Assembly (NCBI RefSeq): GCF_003568665.1
Contig: NZ_QXMH01000002.1
Span: 186,001 to 250,000, forward strand
Length of the DNA stretch: 64,000 nt
Source of the DNA: Chitinophaga alhagiae
Lineage (GTDB): Bacteria > Bacteroidota > Bacteroidia > Chitinophagales > Chitinophagaceae
Reading direction: 5' to 3'
The notes beneath the pieces are model-generated. The model searched no databases and was not told the origin of the DNA. It saw only the letters and a program-made list of their open reading frames with translations. This document shows, piece by piece, positions 8,861 through 17,937 of the stretch (within the stretch, counting starts at the first letter, position 1; every line of letters starts with the position of its first letter). A program made the translations under genes and the position numbers.

Positions 8861-9910
8861 ATGAAATTATCACAATTCAAGTTCGATCTCCCGTTAAACC
8901 TGATCGCACAGCATCCTTCCAAAACAAGAGACGAGAGCCGTTTGATGGTGGTGAACCGCGCCACCGGCAAGATAGAACACAAGGTTTTTAAAGACATTCT
9001 CGGTTATTTTAACGACAAAGACGTAATGGTGGTGAATAACACGAAGGTGTTCCCCGCCAGGCTCTATGGCCGTAAGGAAAAGACCGGCGCAAAAATCGAA
9101 GTGTTCCTGCTGCGTGAGCTGAACAAACAGAACCGCCTCTGGGACGTAATTGTTGACCCCGCCCGCAAGATCAGGGTAGGCAACAAGCTGTATTTCGGGG
9201 ACGATGAAAGCCTGGTGGCCGAAGTGATAGACAATACCACTTCCCGCGGCCGTACCATCCGTTTCCTGTTTGAAGGCAATGACGAGGAGTTTAAAGCCGT
9301 GCTGGACAGCCTGGGTGAAACGCCGCTGCCCAAGTACATCAAACGCAAGCCCGAAGAAGAGGACAAGGAGCGCTACCAGACCGTGTACGCCAAGTACGAA
9401 GGCGCCGTGGCCGCACCTACCGCAGGCTTGCACTTCAGCCGCGAGCTGATCAAACGCCTGGAGATCAAAGGCGTGAAATTTGCGGAAGTAACCCTTCACA
9501 CCGGCCTGGGCACCTTCCGCCCTATTGAAGTGGAAGACCTCAGCAAACATAAAATGGACGCGGAATATTTCCACATAGATGAGTATGCCGTGAAAATTGT
9601 GAACAAGGCGAAGGAAGACAACCGCAAGATCTGCGCTATTGGCACTACTACCGTAAGGGCCATAGAATCTTCCGTAACCGCGCAAAACCATCTGAAAGCG
9701 GCAGAAGGCTGGACGAACACCTTTATTCACCCGCCTTACGATTTTTCCATTCCCAACGCGCTGGTAACCAATTTCCACCTGCCTAAAACAAGCCTGCTCA
9801 TCATGGTTTGCGCCTTTGCAGGGTATGACCTGATCATGGACGCCTACCAGCAGGCCATCAAGGAGAAATACCGCTTCTTCAGCTATGGCGACGCCATGCT
9901 GATCGTCTGA
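8861..9910 (+). CDS. queA: S-adenosylmethionine:tRNA ribosyltransferase-isomerase QueA
   Basis: A 349-residue enzyme that transfers and isomerises the ribose of AdoMet onto preQ1 in tRNA, making epoxyqueuosine at the wobble base. It starts [19 protein letters not shown], the standard QueA N-terminus. Also visible are [15 protein letters not shown], the [20 protein letters not shown] core, and the C-terminal [18 protein letters not shown]. Length is normal for the family. It is followed by a strong terminator, so it is probably a single-gene unit. Confidence 0.95.
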   Translation: MKLSQFKFDLPLNLIAQHPSKTRDESRLMVVNRATGKIEHKVFKDILGYFNDKDVMVVNNTKVFPARLYGRKEKTGAKIEVFLLRELNKQNRLWDVIVDPARKIRVGNKLYFGDDESLVAEVIDNTTSRGRTIRFLFEGNDEEFKAVLDSLGETPLPKYIKRKPEEEDKERYQTVYAKYEGAVAAPTAGLHFSRELIKRLEIKGVKFAEVTLHTGLGTFRPIEVEDLSKHKMDAEYFHIDEYAVKIVNKAKEDNRKICAIGTTTVRAIESSVTAQNHLKAAEGWTNTFIHPPYDFSIPNALVTNFHLPKTSLLIMVCAFAGYDLIMDAYQQAIKEKYRFFSYGDAMLIV

Positions 9911-9934
9911 GGCAATACGGACCGACAATTTTTT

Positions 9935-9971
9935 GGGCAAATAGCAGCAATGCTGTTTGCCCTTTTCTTTT
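9935..9971 (+). terminator. Intrinsic terminator of queA
   Basis: A 12-bp stem GGGCAAATAGCA with TGCTGTTTGCCC (one T-G pair), loop GCAA, followed by TTTTCTTTT. It lies 25 bases after the stop. Confidence 0.9.
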
Positions 9972-10043
9972 AAATATGCTTACTTCGTGCTGCGGTGCAG
10001 TGAAAGGTATGAGGTCATAGCCCCCATAAACCGCTGCCCCCTG

Positions 10044-10071
10044 ATTCGTAATTCCTAATTCGTATTTCGTC
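10044..10071 (+). repeat. Four imperfect 7-base tandem repeats before ispD
   Basis: ATTCGTA, ATTCCTA, ATTCGTA and TTTCGTC follow one another directly and end one base before the TTG start of ispD. Similar AT-rich heptamers are often seen between genes in this phylum. Whether the array affects translation is unknown. Confidence 0.6.
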
Positions 10072-10072
10072 A

Positions 10073-10747
10073 TTGAAACAGAAGATAGCCGTTATTGTTG
10101 CCGGAGGCTCCGGCCAGCGCATGGGCAGCGCCACTCCCAAACAATTTCTTGCACTGGCTGGCAAACCCGTATTGTACCACACCATTGCGGCATTCAGGGC
10201 GGCATATGAAGATATGCACATTGTGCTGGTAGTGCCGGAGGCGCATCAGTCGCAAATAGCGCATGTACTGGCCGCGTTTGACCGGCCGCCGTCTGTTGCC
10301 CTGGTAACGGGGGGAGCAACCCGCTTTCATTCCGTACGCAACGGGTTGCAGGTAATAAAGAGCGAGGCGGTAGTGTTTGTGCATGATGGCGTGCGCCCGC
10401 TGGTATCCCCTTCGTTGATCCGTACCTGTTATGAACAGGCATTGGTGCAGGGGAGCGCGGTGCCGGCCATTGCGCTGAAAGACAGTATCAGGGAGGTAGA
10501 CGAGGAGGGCAACATGGCGGTAGACCGCGCCCGCTTCCGGATCATCCAAACCCCGCAAACTTTTTTATCTGACCTGCTGATACCGGCTTTTGAGCAACCA
10601 TATGATCCGTTGTTTACAGATGAGGCTACTGTGGTGGAAAGGACCGGGCACGCCATTCACCTGGTAGAAGGGGAAGAGCATAATATCAAAATAACCCGGC
10701 CGGCAGACCTGGCCATTGCGGCGGCGTTTTTACAGGGAATAGATTGA
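10073..10747 (+). CDS. ispD: 2-C-methyl-D-erythritol 4-phosphate cytidylyltransferase IspD
   Basis: A 224-residue cytoplasmic enzyme that joins CTP and MEP in the non-mevalonate isoprenoid pathway. Motifs: VAGGSGQRMG with K in TPKQF (CTP-binding loop, residues 9-25), HDGVRPLVS in the middle, and TPQTF near residue 163. The start is TTG at 10073. An in-frame TAA at 10049-10051 and the lack of other starts before the conserved loop make this choice nearly forced. There is no ispF partner nearby. Confidence 0.93.
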   Translation: MKQKIAVIVAGGSGQRMGSATPKQFLALAGKPVLYHTIAAFRAAYEDMHIVLVVPEAHQSQIAHVLAAFDRPPSVALVTGGATRFHSVRNGLQVIKSEAVVFVHDGVRPLVSPSLIRTCYEQALVQGSAVPAIALKDSIREVDEEGNMAVDRARFRIIQTPQTFLSDLLIPAFEQPYDPLFTDEATVVERTGHAIHLVEGEEHNIKITRPADLAIAAAFLQGID

Positions 10748-10778
10748 GTGCTGCCCGAGGCGGATACCTGTATACGGG

Positions 10779-11750
10779 TTACTCGGATTGCCCCTTGCTG
10801 ATCTTTTGCAATATCTGGTGGGCTGCTTCCAGCGCCTGAAAGCCGTCTATCACATTCACCGTTACCGGTTTGTTTTCAAGAATACTGTCCCGGAACAGCT
10901 CCAGCTCCATGCGGATGGCATTGGATTGTTTGATTTCCGGGTTGTCTATGGCAATGGTCTTTTTGCCGGAGTTGGTGGCAATGTCCAGCGTAAAGAGCCC
11001 TTCGTCTTCCGGTGTTTTCAGCTTGATGATCTCGGTCTTTTTATCGAGGAAGTCTATACCGATGTATGCGTCTTTCTGGAAGAGGCGCATCTTGCGCATT
11101 TTTTTAAGGGAAATGCGGCTGGAGGTCAGGTTGGCAACACAGCCGTTGTGAAATTCTATGCGTACGTTGGCAATGTCCGGCGTATCGCTCATAACAGCCA
11201 CGCCACTGGCGGAAATACGGCTGATGCTGGATTTGACGATACTGAGCACAATGTCTATGTCGTGTATCATCAGGTCCAGTATTACGCTCACATCTGTGCC
11301 GCGCGGGTTAAATTCCGCCAGGCGGTGCACCTCAATGAACATGGGTTTAAGGTCATATCCCTTCAGGGCCAGAAAAGCCGGGTTGAAGCGCTCTACATGC
11401 CCTACCTGGAACTTGATGCTGGCCTCGTCTACCAGTTTCACGAGCAGCTTGGCCTCTTCCATGGTATTGGTCATGGGCTTTTCCACAAAAACGTGCTTGC
11501 CGTTGCGGATAGCCATTTCACACAATGCAAAATGCTGGGTGGTAGGGGCCACAATGTCTATAGCATCAGATGCGTTGATGAGCGCTTCCGCCGAGGTAAA
11601 GCGTTTGATCTTGTATTGCTCCTGCACGCCATCCGCATGGGCATCATTCGGGTCAAAAAAGCCGGTTACCTCAACATCTTTCATGGTAGCCAACTGGGAT
11701 AAGTGGATTTTGCCTAAATGCCCTACACCGAACAAGCCTATTTTGAGCAT
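10779..11750 (-). CDS. Gfo/Idh/MocA-family oxidoreductase
   Basis: A 323-residue NAD(P)-dependent oxidoreductase. The dinucleotide fold is shown by GLFGVGHLGKIHL at residues 5-17, followed by the EKPMTNTMEEA motif (EKP) near residue 96 and the LMIHDIDIVLSIV helix near residue 166 with the family's active-site histidine. The fold is the GFO_IDH_MocA N-terminal plus C-terminal alpha/beta pair. The substrate, probably a sugar or polyol, cannot be read from the sequence. It converges on ispD with 31 bases between stops. Confidence 0.85.
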   Translation of the reverse strand: MLKIGLFGVGHLGKIHLSQLATMKDVEVTGFFDPNDAHADGVQEQYKIKRFTSAEALINASDAIDIVAPTTQHFALCEMAIRNGKHVFVEKPMTNTMEEAKLLVKLVDEASIKFQVGHVERFNPAFLALKGYDLKPMFIEVHRLAEFNPRGTDVSVILDLMIHDIDIVLSIVKSSISRISASGVAVMSDTPDIANVRIEFHNGCVANLTSSRISLKKMRKMRLFQKDAYIGIDFLDKKTEIIKLKTPEDEGLFTLDIATNSGKKTIAIDNPEIKQSNAIRMELELFRDSILENKPVTVNVIDGFQALEAAHQILQKISKGQSE

Positions 11751-11778
11751 GAGTGATTTTTTTTGTGGAAAATTCCTG

Positions 11779-11786
11779 CAAATGTA
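11779..11786 (-). promoter_or_regulatory. -7 promoter box of the Gfo/Idh gene
   Basis: Read on the minus strand this is TACATTTG, an exact TAnnTTTG, 28 bases before the ATG at 11750. A CGCTTTTG stretch lies just upstream. Confidence 0.55.
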
Positions 11787-11842
11787 ACAAAAGCGACCAT
11801 TATTACTTTATATAATAATTCTATATTGTCCTTCCGTTTTAC

Positions 11843-13858
11843 ATGTACCGTTTTGTTTTCACCATATTAACCCTTTTATGGGCTGCACAGCAGGCAGTTG
11901 GGCAATGCAATACGCTGGGACAGTCTCCGCAGAGCGCTTTCCCCGTTTGCGGCACCCGGGCGTTGCAGCAGGTGCAGGTGCCGCCCTGCGCCGGCCGCTC
12001 TATTCGTGTGCAGGGGTGCTCCAACCAGGTAGACTTCCGGGACGTGAACGCCTTCTGGTATAAATTTACCTGCTACGATGCCGGTACGCTGGGTTTCTCC
12101 ATCAGGCCGGCAGATGCCAATGATGACTATGACTGGCAACTGTTTGACGTAACGGGTCGCAACCTCAACGATGTTTATACCAACGCGAACACCCAGGTGT
12201 CCGGCAACTGGAGCGCCATTCCCGGAGAAACAGGCGCTTCCGCCGCGGGTACCGTGCAGATAGCCTGTGAGGGCTATGGACAGCCCAAATGGAGCCGGAT
12301 GCCCACACTCATTGCCGGCCACCAGTACCTGCTGATGGTCAGCAACTTTTCCGAGTCCCAAAGCGGCTATGCCCTGTCTTTCCAGGGCGGCACCGCCAAT
12401 ATTACCGATCCGCTGCCCGGCGCGTTCAAAGAAGCGGCGTACCGCTGCCTGAATAACCGCATCGGTATCAAGCTGAACAAACGCTTCCAGTGCTCCACGC
12501 TTACTGCCGCCGGCAGCGAATTTGAGATAGTGGGTGCCGCGGCCGTGGTAACAGGCGCTCAGGCAGTAGGCTGCGGCGCCGGCTTTGACATGGACTCCGT
12601 AGTGCTGGAACTTGACCGGCCTTTGCCTGCCGGCAATTATACGGTGCGTATGCGCAACGGTACTGACAATAACACCCTGCTGGACGCCTGCGATAATCCC
12701 ATCGCCGTGGGCCGTGAGGTGGCTTTTACAGTACCGGTTCCGCAATATGTGCCTTTTGACGCGCAGAGCGTTCGCCCTCCGGGCTGCCGGCCTGATAAAA
12801 TAATGGTGCGGCTGCCGGGGCCTGTACGCTGTGCTTCCGTAGCGGCAGATGGCAGTGATTTTGCATTGGGAGGAACGGGCCCGGCCGTGAGCATTGTGGC
12901 CGCCAATACCTTCTGCAACGGGCAGCTGACAGACAGTATAGAACTGATACTGAGCAATACCATATACGAAAACGGTAATTTCTCCATCAACCTTGTAAGG
13001 GGTATTGATGGCAATACCCTCATTAGTGAATGTGGTGTGGAAACACCGCCGGGCGCCAGCGTGCCCTATATTACCGCAGACACCGTCAACGCCCTGTTCT
13101 CTTACCGTACCCGGCTGGATTGTGTGTATGACACCATTTTCCTGCAGCACAACGGGGCCCATGGCGTGAATGACTGGCAATGGTCTTTTGAGGACGGTTC
13201 CACCATGACGGGGCCTGCACCCGAAAAAGTGTACACCGTGTTTGGCGCCAAAACCGTTACGCTGGCCGTCACCAATGGCGTTTGCCAGGATGAACATATG
13301 GAACAGGTCCTGCTGGACAACGAACTGAAAGCTGACTTTGCCGTTAACACCCCGGTGCTTTGCCCGCTGGACATGGCGTCTTTTACCAATAACAGCATCG
13401 GTAACATTGTTTCCCATCACTGGGACTTTGCATTCGGTTCCGGATCACGCATGGTAACGCCGCAGCCCTTCCGTTACCCGCTGGAAAGCCGTGAGCGCAC
13501 TTACGAGATCAGGCTGATAGTGGAAGACAACCTCCAGTGCCGGGATACGGTGGTGCACACCCTCAAAACGGTACCCAGTTGCCGGGTAGCCGTACCTACC
13601 GCCTTTTCACCCAATAACGACGGCCTGAACGATTTTCTATACCCCATCAATGGCTACAAAACTGCTGACCTGTATTTCCGGGTTTTTGCCCGTAATGGCC
13701 AACTGGTATTTGAAACCCGCCAGTGGACGCAGAAGTGGGACGGTACGATCAATGGTACCCCCGCTGGTGTAGGTACCTATGCCTGGGTGCTGGAATATAC
13801 GGATACCGAATTGGGCATTCGCGTATTCCAGAAAGGGGTGACCACACTGGTACGTTAG
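11843..13858 (+). CDS. T9SS type B sorting domain (CHU_C) secreted protein with PKD domain
   Basis: A 671-residue exported protein of unknown substrate. A signal peptide covers about residues 1-20 (ends AVGQ). The middle is cysteine-rich with repeated beta-type segments (FEIVGAAAVV and FALGGTGPAV, each preceded by a cluster of C and D). A PKD-like domain lies near residues 440-490 (WQWSFEDGSTMTGP...VYTVFGAKTVTL). The C-terminal 85 residues are a CHU_C gliding-motility type domain (AFSPNNDGLNDFLYPI ... WDGTINGTPAGVGTYAWVLEY). This directs passage through the type IX system to the surface or medium. No cognate PorP/SprF-like gene is adjacent. Confidence 0.88.
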   Translation: MYRFVFTILTLLWAAQQAVGQCNTLGQSPQSAFPVCGTRALQQVQVPPCAGRSIRVQGCSNQVDFRDVNAFWYKFTCYDAGTLGFSIRPADANDDYDWQLFDVTGRNLNDVYTNANTQVSGNWSAIPGETGASAAGTVQIACEGYGQPKWSRMPTLIAGHQYLLMVSNFSESQSGYALSFQGGTANITDPLPGAFKEAAYRCLNNRIGIKLNKRFQCSTLTAAGSEFEIVGAAAVVTGAQAVGCGAGFDMDSVVLELDRPLPAGNYTVRMRNGTDNNTLLDACDNPIAVGREVAFTVPVPQYVPFDAQSVRPPGCRPDKIMVRLPGPVRCASVAADGSDFALGGTGPAVSIVAANTFCNGQLTDSIELILSNTIYENGNFSINLVRGIDGNTLISECGVETPPGASVPYITADTVNALFSYRTRLDCVYDTIFLQHNGAHGVNDWQWSFEDGSTMTGPAPEKVYTVFGAKTVTLAVTNGVCQDEHMEQVLLDNELKADFAVNTPVLCPLDMASFTNNSIGNIVSHHWDFAFGSGSRMVTPQPFRYPLESRERTYEIRLIVEDNLQCRDTVVHTLKTVPSCRVAVPTAFSPNNDGLNDFLYPINGYKTADLYFRVFARNGQLVFETRQWTQKWDGTINGTPAGVGTYAWVLEYTDTELGIRVFQKGVTTLVR

Positions 13859-13896
13859 TTGCCCAGCCCGCTGCATGATCTCTCCCGGACTTTTGG

Positions 13897-13910
13897 CAGG
13901 GGCGCCCCTG
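13897..13910. repeat. 14-base perfect palindrome between converging genes
   Basis: CAGGGGCGCCCCTG lies between the stops of the CHU_C gene and radC. It has no loop and no T run, so it is a poor intrinsic terminator, but it could stall transcription from both sides. Confidence 0.35.
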
Positions 13911-13924
13911 GCTTTCCCCGCAGG

Positions 13925-14674
13925 TTATAACAGCCCGTCTTCCCGCAAACTGAAATACCCTGTAGGCGCTACGATCAGGTGGTCCATGATCTCAATGTCC
14001 AGCAGGCGGCCGGCCTCCTTCAGGCGTTGCGTCATGGTAATATCTGCTTGGCTGGGCCGCAGGTTGCCGGAAGGGTGGTTGTGGCAGAGCAACAGGCGGG
14101 TGGCCCGGTGAAGCAGCGCCGCCTCAAATACCAGGCGTGGGTCTACGGTGGTGGAAGTACGCCCGCCGGAGCTGAGGCAGCCGTAACCAAGCACTTTATT
14201 GGCGTGATTCAGGTATACGGCATAAAAACTCTCATGCTGCTCGTCTTCCAGCAGGGGTTTCAGGAGCGCCGCCGCGTCTGCGCTGGAGTACAATACCGTT
14301 CTGTTGCTGGTCAGCCCCGCCGTTTGCCGCCTGCGTGCCAGTTCCAGCGCTGCCAGTATGGTAACGGCCTTGGCATCGCCAATGCCCGGGAACTGTTTTA
14401 AATGGTGTGGCCCCAGCCGCCCCAATTCCGCAAGGTCATTGCCGCAAGACAGCAGGATGGACTGGGCCAGCTCCACCGCAGATTGGTCTTTATTGCCAGA
14501 ATTGATCAGGATAGCCAGCAATTCTGCATGGCTGAGCGCACGGGGGCCCTTGCATAACAGCTTTTCCCGGGGCCTGTCATCCTCGGCCCACTTGCGGATA
14601 GACGGCAAGCTCCGCCCGGTACCGGTCAGGTACCTCGAGATAGGGGGTAAGAAAGTAGGGTTAACGTCCATCAT
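13925..14674 (-). CDS. radC: RadC family JAMM/MPN-domain protein
   Basis: A 249-residue RadC-type protein. The N-terminal part has a helix-hairpin-helix-like region (LKQFPGIGDAKAVTILAALEL). The C-terminal MPN domain has the JAMM metal site HNHPSG followed by D ten residues later (near residue 206), and the SSGGRTSTTVDPRLVF strand. RadC was named for DNA repair, but its true function is uncertain. It is not next to phage or toxin genes here, and an inverted repeat lies just upstream of the start. Confidence 0.9.
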   Translation of the reverse strand: MMDVNPTFLPPISRYLTGTGRSLPSIRKWAEDDRPREKLLCKGPRALSHAELLAILINSGNKDQSAVELAQSILLSCGNDLAELGRLGPHHLKQFPGIGDAKAVTILAALELARRRQTAGLTSNRTVLYSSADAAALLKPLLEDEQHESFYAVYLNHANKVLGYGCLSSGGRTSTTVDPRLVFEAALLHRATRLLLCHNHPSGNLRPSQADITMTQRLKEAGRLLDIEIMDHLIVAPTGYFSLREDGLL

Positions 14675-14689
14675 CGTCCTTTTAATCCT

Positions 14690-14705
14690 AAGATACTAAT
14701 ATCTT
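14690..14705. promoter_or_regulatory. Inverted repeat in the radC-prs intergenic region
   Basis: AAGATA-CTAA-TATCTT is a perfect 6-bp inverted repeat 16 bases upstream of the radC start. Related CTTTAGTA and CTTAGTA words follow within 35 bases. This might be an operator for radC. The rest of the 162-base gap carries only the prs promoter. Confidence 0.35.
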
Positions 14706-14810
14706 TAGTAAATAGCCCCCATTATTCTTAGTATTTTATTCCAGTTGAGCTACTGTAAAGGGTTTGAAGGGACCGGTTGATTTTTTTTCTTCTTATCTCA
14801 TATAAAGTCA

Positions 14811-14818
14811 TAGTTTTG
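14811..14818 (+). promoter_or_regulatory. -7 promoter box of prs
   Basis: TAGTTTTG is an exact TAnnTTTG match, 18 bases before the prs ATG at 14837. Confidence 0.55.
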
Positions 14819-14836
14819 CAACCTCTTTTCTTCATC

Positions 14837-15784
14837 ATGAATCCAAAGGTAAAAATCTTCACAGGTAACAGCAATCCCGAGCTGGCAGCGCGTATTGCAA
14901 CCCGGTACGGCAACGGTCTCGGCAAGGTGAATATCCAGAAATTCAGCGACGGTGAATTTCAGCCGGTTTTTCTTGAGAGCATCCGCGGCGACTATGTTTT
15001 CCTGGTGCAGGGTACCAATGCCCCCACCGAGAACCTTATGGAGCTGCTGCTCATGATAGATGCCGCTAAAAGGGCCTCTGCCGGATATATTACGGCTGTA
15101 ATCCCTTATTTCGGGTTTGCCCGGCAAGACAGAAAGGATAAGCCCCGCGTGGCCATCGGCTCCAAGCTGATTGCCAACCTGCTCACCGCGGCAGGAGCTA
15201 ACAGGGTGATTACCATGGACTTGCATGCTCCGCAGATTCAAGGGTTCTTTGACATCCCGGTAGACCACCTGGACAGTTCGGCTATTTTTATCCCTTATAT
15301 AGAGAATCTGAAGCTGAAAAACCTTACCTTTGCGTCCCCAGACGTGGGTTCTACCACCCGGGTGCGTGAAGTGGCCAGCTTTTTCAATGCGGAAATGGTG
15401 ATCTGCGACAAGCACCGTAAAAGGGCGAACGAAATTGCGTCTATGGTGGTGATCGGTGATGTAAAGGACAGAGATATTGTACTGATAGATGATATCTGCG
15501 ATACCGCCGGCACGCTCACCAAATCAGCCGCCCTGCTGGTGGAAAAAGGAGCAAGAAGCGTCAGGGCATTCTGTACGCACCCTGTATTCAGCGGTAAAGC
15601 GTACGAGAATATTGAAAATTCTGTGCTGGAGGAACTGGTGGTATGTGATACCATCCCGCTGAAGAAACAAAGCGCTAAAGTGAAAGTGATCAGCGTGGCA
15701 GACCTTTTTGCAGTGGCCATCCGCAACATGCACGAAAACAAATCAATCACAAGTTTGTTTGTGCACAGTCAGCGCAGGATGTAA
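14837..15784 (+). CDS. prs: Ribose-phosphate pyrophosphokinase
   Basis: A 315-residue cytoplasmic enzyme making PRPP from ribose 5-phosphate and ATP for nucleotide, histidine and NAD synthesis. The start at 14837 gives MNPKVKIFTGNSNPELAARI and lies just after the promoter box; an upstream in-frame ATG at 14777 precedes that box. Motifs: PYFGFARQDRKDKPR (ATP flexible loop), TMDLHAPQIQGFFDIPVDHL, and the PRPP-binding loop DIVLIDDICDTAGTL. It is followed at 38 bases by rplY, a common pairing. Confidence 0.95.
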   Translation: MNPKVKIFTGNSNPELAARIATRYGNGLGKVNIQKFSDGEFQPVFLESIRGDYVFLVQGTNAPTENLMELLLMIDAAKRASAGYITAVIPYFGFARQDRKDKPRVAIGSKLIANLLTAAGANRVITMDLHAPQIQGFFDIPVDHLDSSAIFIPYIENLKLKNLTFASPDVGSTTRVREVASFFNAEMVICDKHRKRANEIASMVVIGDVKDRDIVLIDDICDTAGTLTKSAALLVEKGARSVRAFCTHPVFSGKAYENIENSVLEELVVCDTIPLKKQSAKVKVISVADLFAVAIRNMHENKSITSLFVHSQRRM

Positions 15785-15822
15785 GGAGTAGTATTTTTTT
15801 TATTTCTATAAATGTTTAAACA

Positions 15823-16413
15823 ATGAAAACAATAACCATCGAAGGACAACTCAGGAGCGAATTCGGCAAACAAGCCACCCGCCTTCTCCGTTCTGAGGAA
15901 AAAGTGCCTTGCGTTATTTATGGGGGTGCGGAAACTATCAGCTTTTCTGCTGATGCCACTGCATTTAAACCACTGGTGTACACACCTGATTTCCAACTTG
16001 CTGAGATCAAGATCGACGGAAAAACTTACCGTTGCATTCTGAAAGACCTGCAGTTTGACACCGTTACAGACGAGCTGACGCACGTTGACTTCCTGGAGCT
16101 GACAGAAAACAAGAAAGTAGTGGCCACCCTGCCGCTGAAAGCCGTGGGTTCTTCCATTGGCGTTAAAAGCGGTGGTAAGCTGGTAGTGAAAATGAAAACG
16201 CTGAAAGTGAAAGCTTTACCGAAAGACCTGGTAGAGAGCCTGGAAGTAGACATCACTAACCTGGACCTGAACGAGAACATCCGCGTGGAAGATGTAAAGG
16301 CTCCCGGCATCGAGATCCTGAACTCTCCCCGTATCCCGGTTGCTTCTGTGGTAATGACACGTCAGTTGAAACAGGAAGAAGCTGCTGCCGAGAAGGAAGC
16401 CAAGAAAAAATAA
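15823..16413 (+). CDS. rplY: 50S ribosomal protein L25/general stress protein Ctc
   Basis: A 196-residue CTC-type L25 that binds 5S rRNA. The N-terminal L25 domain (IEGQLRSEFGKQATRLLRSEEKVPCVIYGG) is followed by the longer beta C-terminal domain of the TL5/CTC form (residues about 95-185) and a lysine-rich tail EAAAEKEAKKK. The prs-rplY-pth order is frequently conserved. It ends at a strong terminator. Confidence 0.95.
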   Translation: MKTITIEGQLRSEFGKQATRLLRSEEKVPCVIYGGAETISFSADATAFKPLVYTPDFQLAEIKIDGKTYRCILKDLQFDTVTDELTHVDFLELTENKKVVATLPLKAVGSSIGVKSGGKLVVKMKTLKVKALPKDLVESLEVDITNLDLNENIRVEDVKAPGIEILNSPRIPVASVVMTRQLKQEEAAAEKEAKKK

Positions 16414-16437
16414 ATAGGCGAAATAATTATATTAGGA

Positions 16438-16473
16438 AGCCCGGCGGAATATCAGCCGGGCTTTTTATTTTTG
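16438..16473 (+). terminator. rplY terminator overlapping the pth promoter
   Basis: AGCCCGGC (16438-16445) pairs with GCCGGGCT (16455-16462), followed by a T run. The T run merges into TATTTTTG at 16466-16473, an exact -7 box for pth 25 bases downstream. One stretch therefore ends one transcript and starts the next. Confidence 0.85.
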
Positions 16474-16497
16474 GCATCCCGATCAATAGTTTATGTT

Positions 16498-17073
16498 ATG
16501 AAGTATCTCATTGTTGGACTAGGAAACATTGGAGCGGAGTATCAGCATACCCGTCACAACATCGGTTTTGATGTGGCAGACGCACTGGCCCGTAAACACG
16601 GTGTGAGCTTCCGCAGTGACCGGCTGGCGGATGTGGCGGAGATCAGGTGGAAAGGCAGAGTACTGGTGGTGATCAAACCCACTACCTACATGAACCTCAG
16701 CGGCAAAGCCGTAAAATACTGGATGGACAAGGAAAAGATACCGGTAGAGAATGTGCTGGTAGTGCTGGATGAACTGGCCCTGCCGCTGGAAGTGCTGCGC
16801 CTGCGGCCCGGTGGCAGCGATGCGGGCCACAACGGCCTCAAAAGCATACAGGAAGCTATTGCCACCAACCAATACCCCCGGCTCCGTTTCGGTATCGGCA
16901 ACGACTATCCGAAAGGCCGCCAGGTAGATTATGTGCTTGGAAAATGGAACAGCAGGGAAGAGCCCGTTGTGCTGCAAAAAACAGATAAATGTGTGGAGAT
17001 CATTGAGAGTTTTGCGACCATCGGCCTGGAGCGCTCCATGAACAATTATAACAAGCTTACTTTTCCATTATAG
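16498..17073 (+). CDS. pth: Peptidyl-tRNA hydrolase
   Basis: A 191-residue enzyme that releases tRNA from prematurely dropped peptidyl-tRNA. Start at 16498 gives MKYLIVGLGNIGAEYQHTRHNIGFD, holding the substrate-binding N of GLGN and the catalytic H of TRHN. The VVLDELALPLEVLRLRPGGSDAGHNGLKSI segment supplies the aspartate and the GHNG loop. Length is standard. The 193 bases to the next gene hold no recognisable gene. Confidence 0.95.
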   Translation: MKYLIVGLGNIGAEYQHTRHNIGFDVADALARKHGVSFRSDRLADVAEIRWKGRVLVVIKPTTYMNLSGKAVKYWMDKEKIPVENVLVVLDELALPLEVLRLRPGGSDAGHNGLKSIQEAIATNQYPRLRFGIGNDYPKGRQVDYVLGKWNSREEPVVLQKTDKCVEIIESFATIGLERSMNNYNKLTFPL

Positions 17074-17266
17074 AAGTAAATTGTATATTTCATGCCTAAA
17101 AGGTACCCCTACCTTTACCGCTATAGGTCATGATCCGTGTACCAACGATTCGCTATATCCTGCGGAATTACAGCAGTCATCCGGATGATAGTGCGTACGT
17201 TGGGCAATGTATTGTGGACTATGGGTCAAACCATAGGCTTTATTAACCTTACAAAATACACGCATT

Positions 17267-17878
17267 ATGAAAATTATCTGCGTTGGAAGAAACTATGCCA
17301 AACATGCAGAAGAATTGAAAAACGAAGTGCCCTCCGATCCCGTGATTTTCATGAAACCGAAGAACGCCTTGCTGCAAAACAATCATCCCTTTTACTATCC
17401 GGAGTTTACGGACAACCTGCATTATGAATGTGAACTGGTGCTCCGGATTTCCAAAAACGGGAAACATATACAGGAACGCTTTGCTTCCAAGTATTATGAC
17501 AGCATGTCTGTTGGCATAGATTTCACTGCCCGGGACCTGCAGGAAAAACAAAAAGCCAAAGGGCTACCCTGGGAAATAGCCAAATCGTTCGATAATTCTG
17601 CCGTAGTGGGAAAGTTTATTCCCATCACTGAAACAACAGACCTGAAAGACACCAATTTCGTTTTGTACAAGAATAAAGAACTGGTGCAGCATGGTAACAC
17701 CAAAGACCTCCTGTTCAATTTCGATAAACTGATTGCCTATATCTCCCGCTTTTTTACGCTGAACATTGGGGACCTGGTGTTTACCGGTACCCCTGAAGGG
17801 GTGGGCGCCGTTGAAATTGGCGATACACTGGAGGCTTTTATTGAAAATGACAGTCTGTTGGAATTTATGGTGAAATAA
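17267..17878 (+). CDS. Fumarylacetoacetate hydrolase family protein
   Basis: A 203-residue FAH-fold enzyme, the short form that consists of the catalytic domain only. It begins MKIICVGRNYAKHAEELKNE, followed by PVIFMKPKNALL, the metal ligands in HYECELVLRISKNG (E-x-E), VGIDFTARDLQ and the GDLVFTGTPEGVG loop. Members hydrolyse or decarboxylate acyl-pyruvates and oxaloacetate-type compounds, and this one may be an acylpyruvase or oxaloacetate decarboxylase. The substrate cannot be read from sequence. Confidence 0.88.
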   Translation: MKIICVGRNYAKHAEELKNEVPSDPVIFMKPKNALLQNNHPFYYPEFTDNLHYECELVLRISKNGKHIQERFASKYYDSMSVGIDFTARDLQEKQKAKGLPWEIAKSFDNSAVVGKFIPITETTDLKDTNFVLYKNKELVQHGNTKDLLFNFDKLIAYISRFFTLNIGDLVFTGTPEGVGAVEIGDTLEAFIENDSLLEFMVK

Positions 17879-17888
17879 CCAACAAAAA

Positions 17889-17924
17889 GGCCGGCTGAAA
17901 AACGTCTCTTCTTTTCAGCCGGCC
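17889..17924. terminator. Hairpin between FAH and marR genes
   Basis: A perfect 13-bp stem, GGCCGGCTGAAAA (17889-17901) with TTTTCAGCCGGCC (17912-17924). It serves both converging genes: A and T tracts flank or end the stem on each strand. Confidence 0.8.
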
Positions 17925-17937
17925 ATTTTCCCGAGGC

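Noticed and set aside
11876..13420. Long antisense frame over the CHU_C gene
   Set aside because: Product is compositionally odd, has no motif, and the sense frame has a signal peptide and known C-terminal domains.
17130..17246. Possible 38-residue gene between pth and the FAH gene
   Set aside because: A weak -7-like box (TACCTTTA) is upstream, but the peptide has no motif, signal or membrane part, and chance frames of this size are common.
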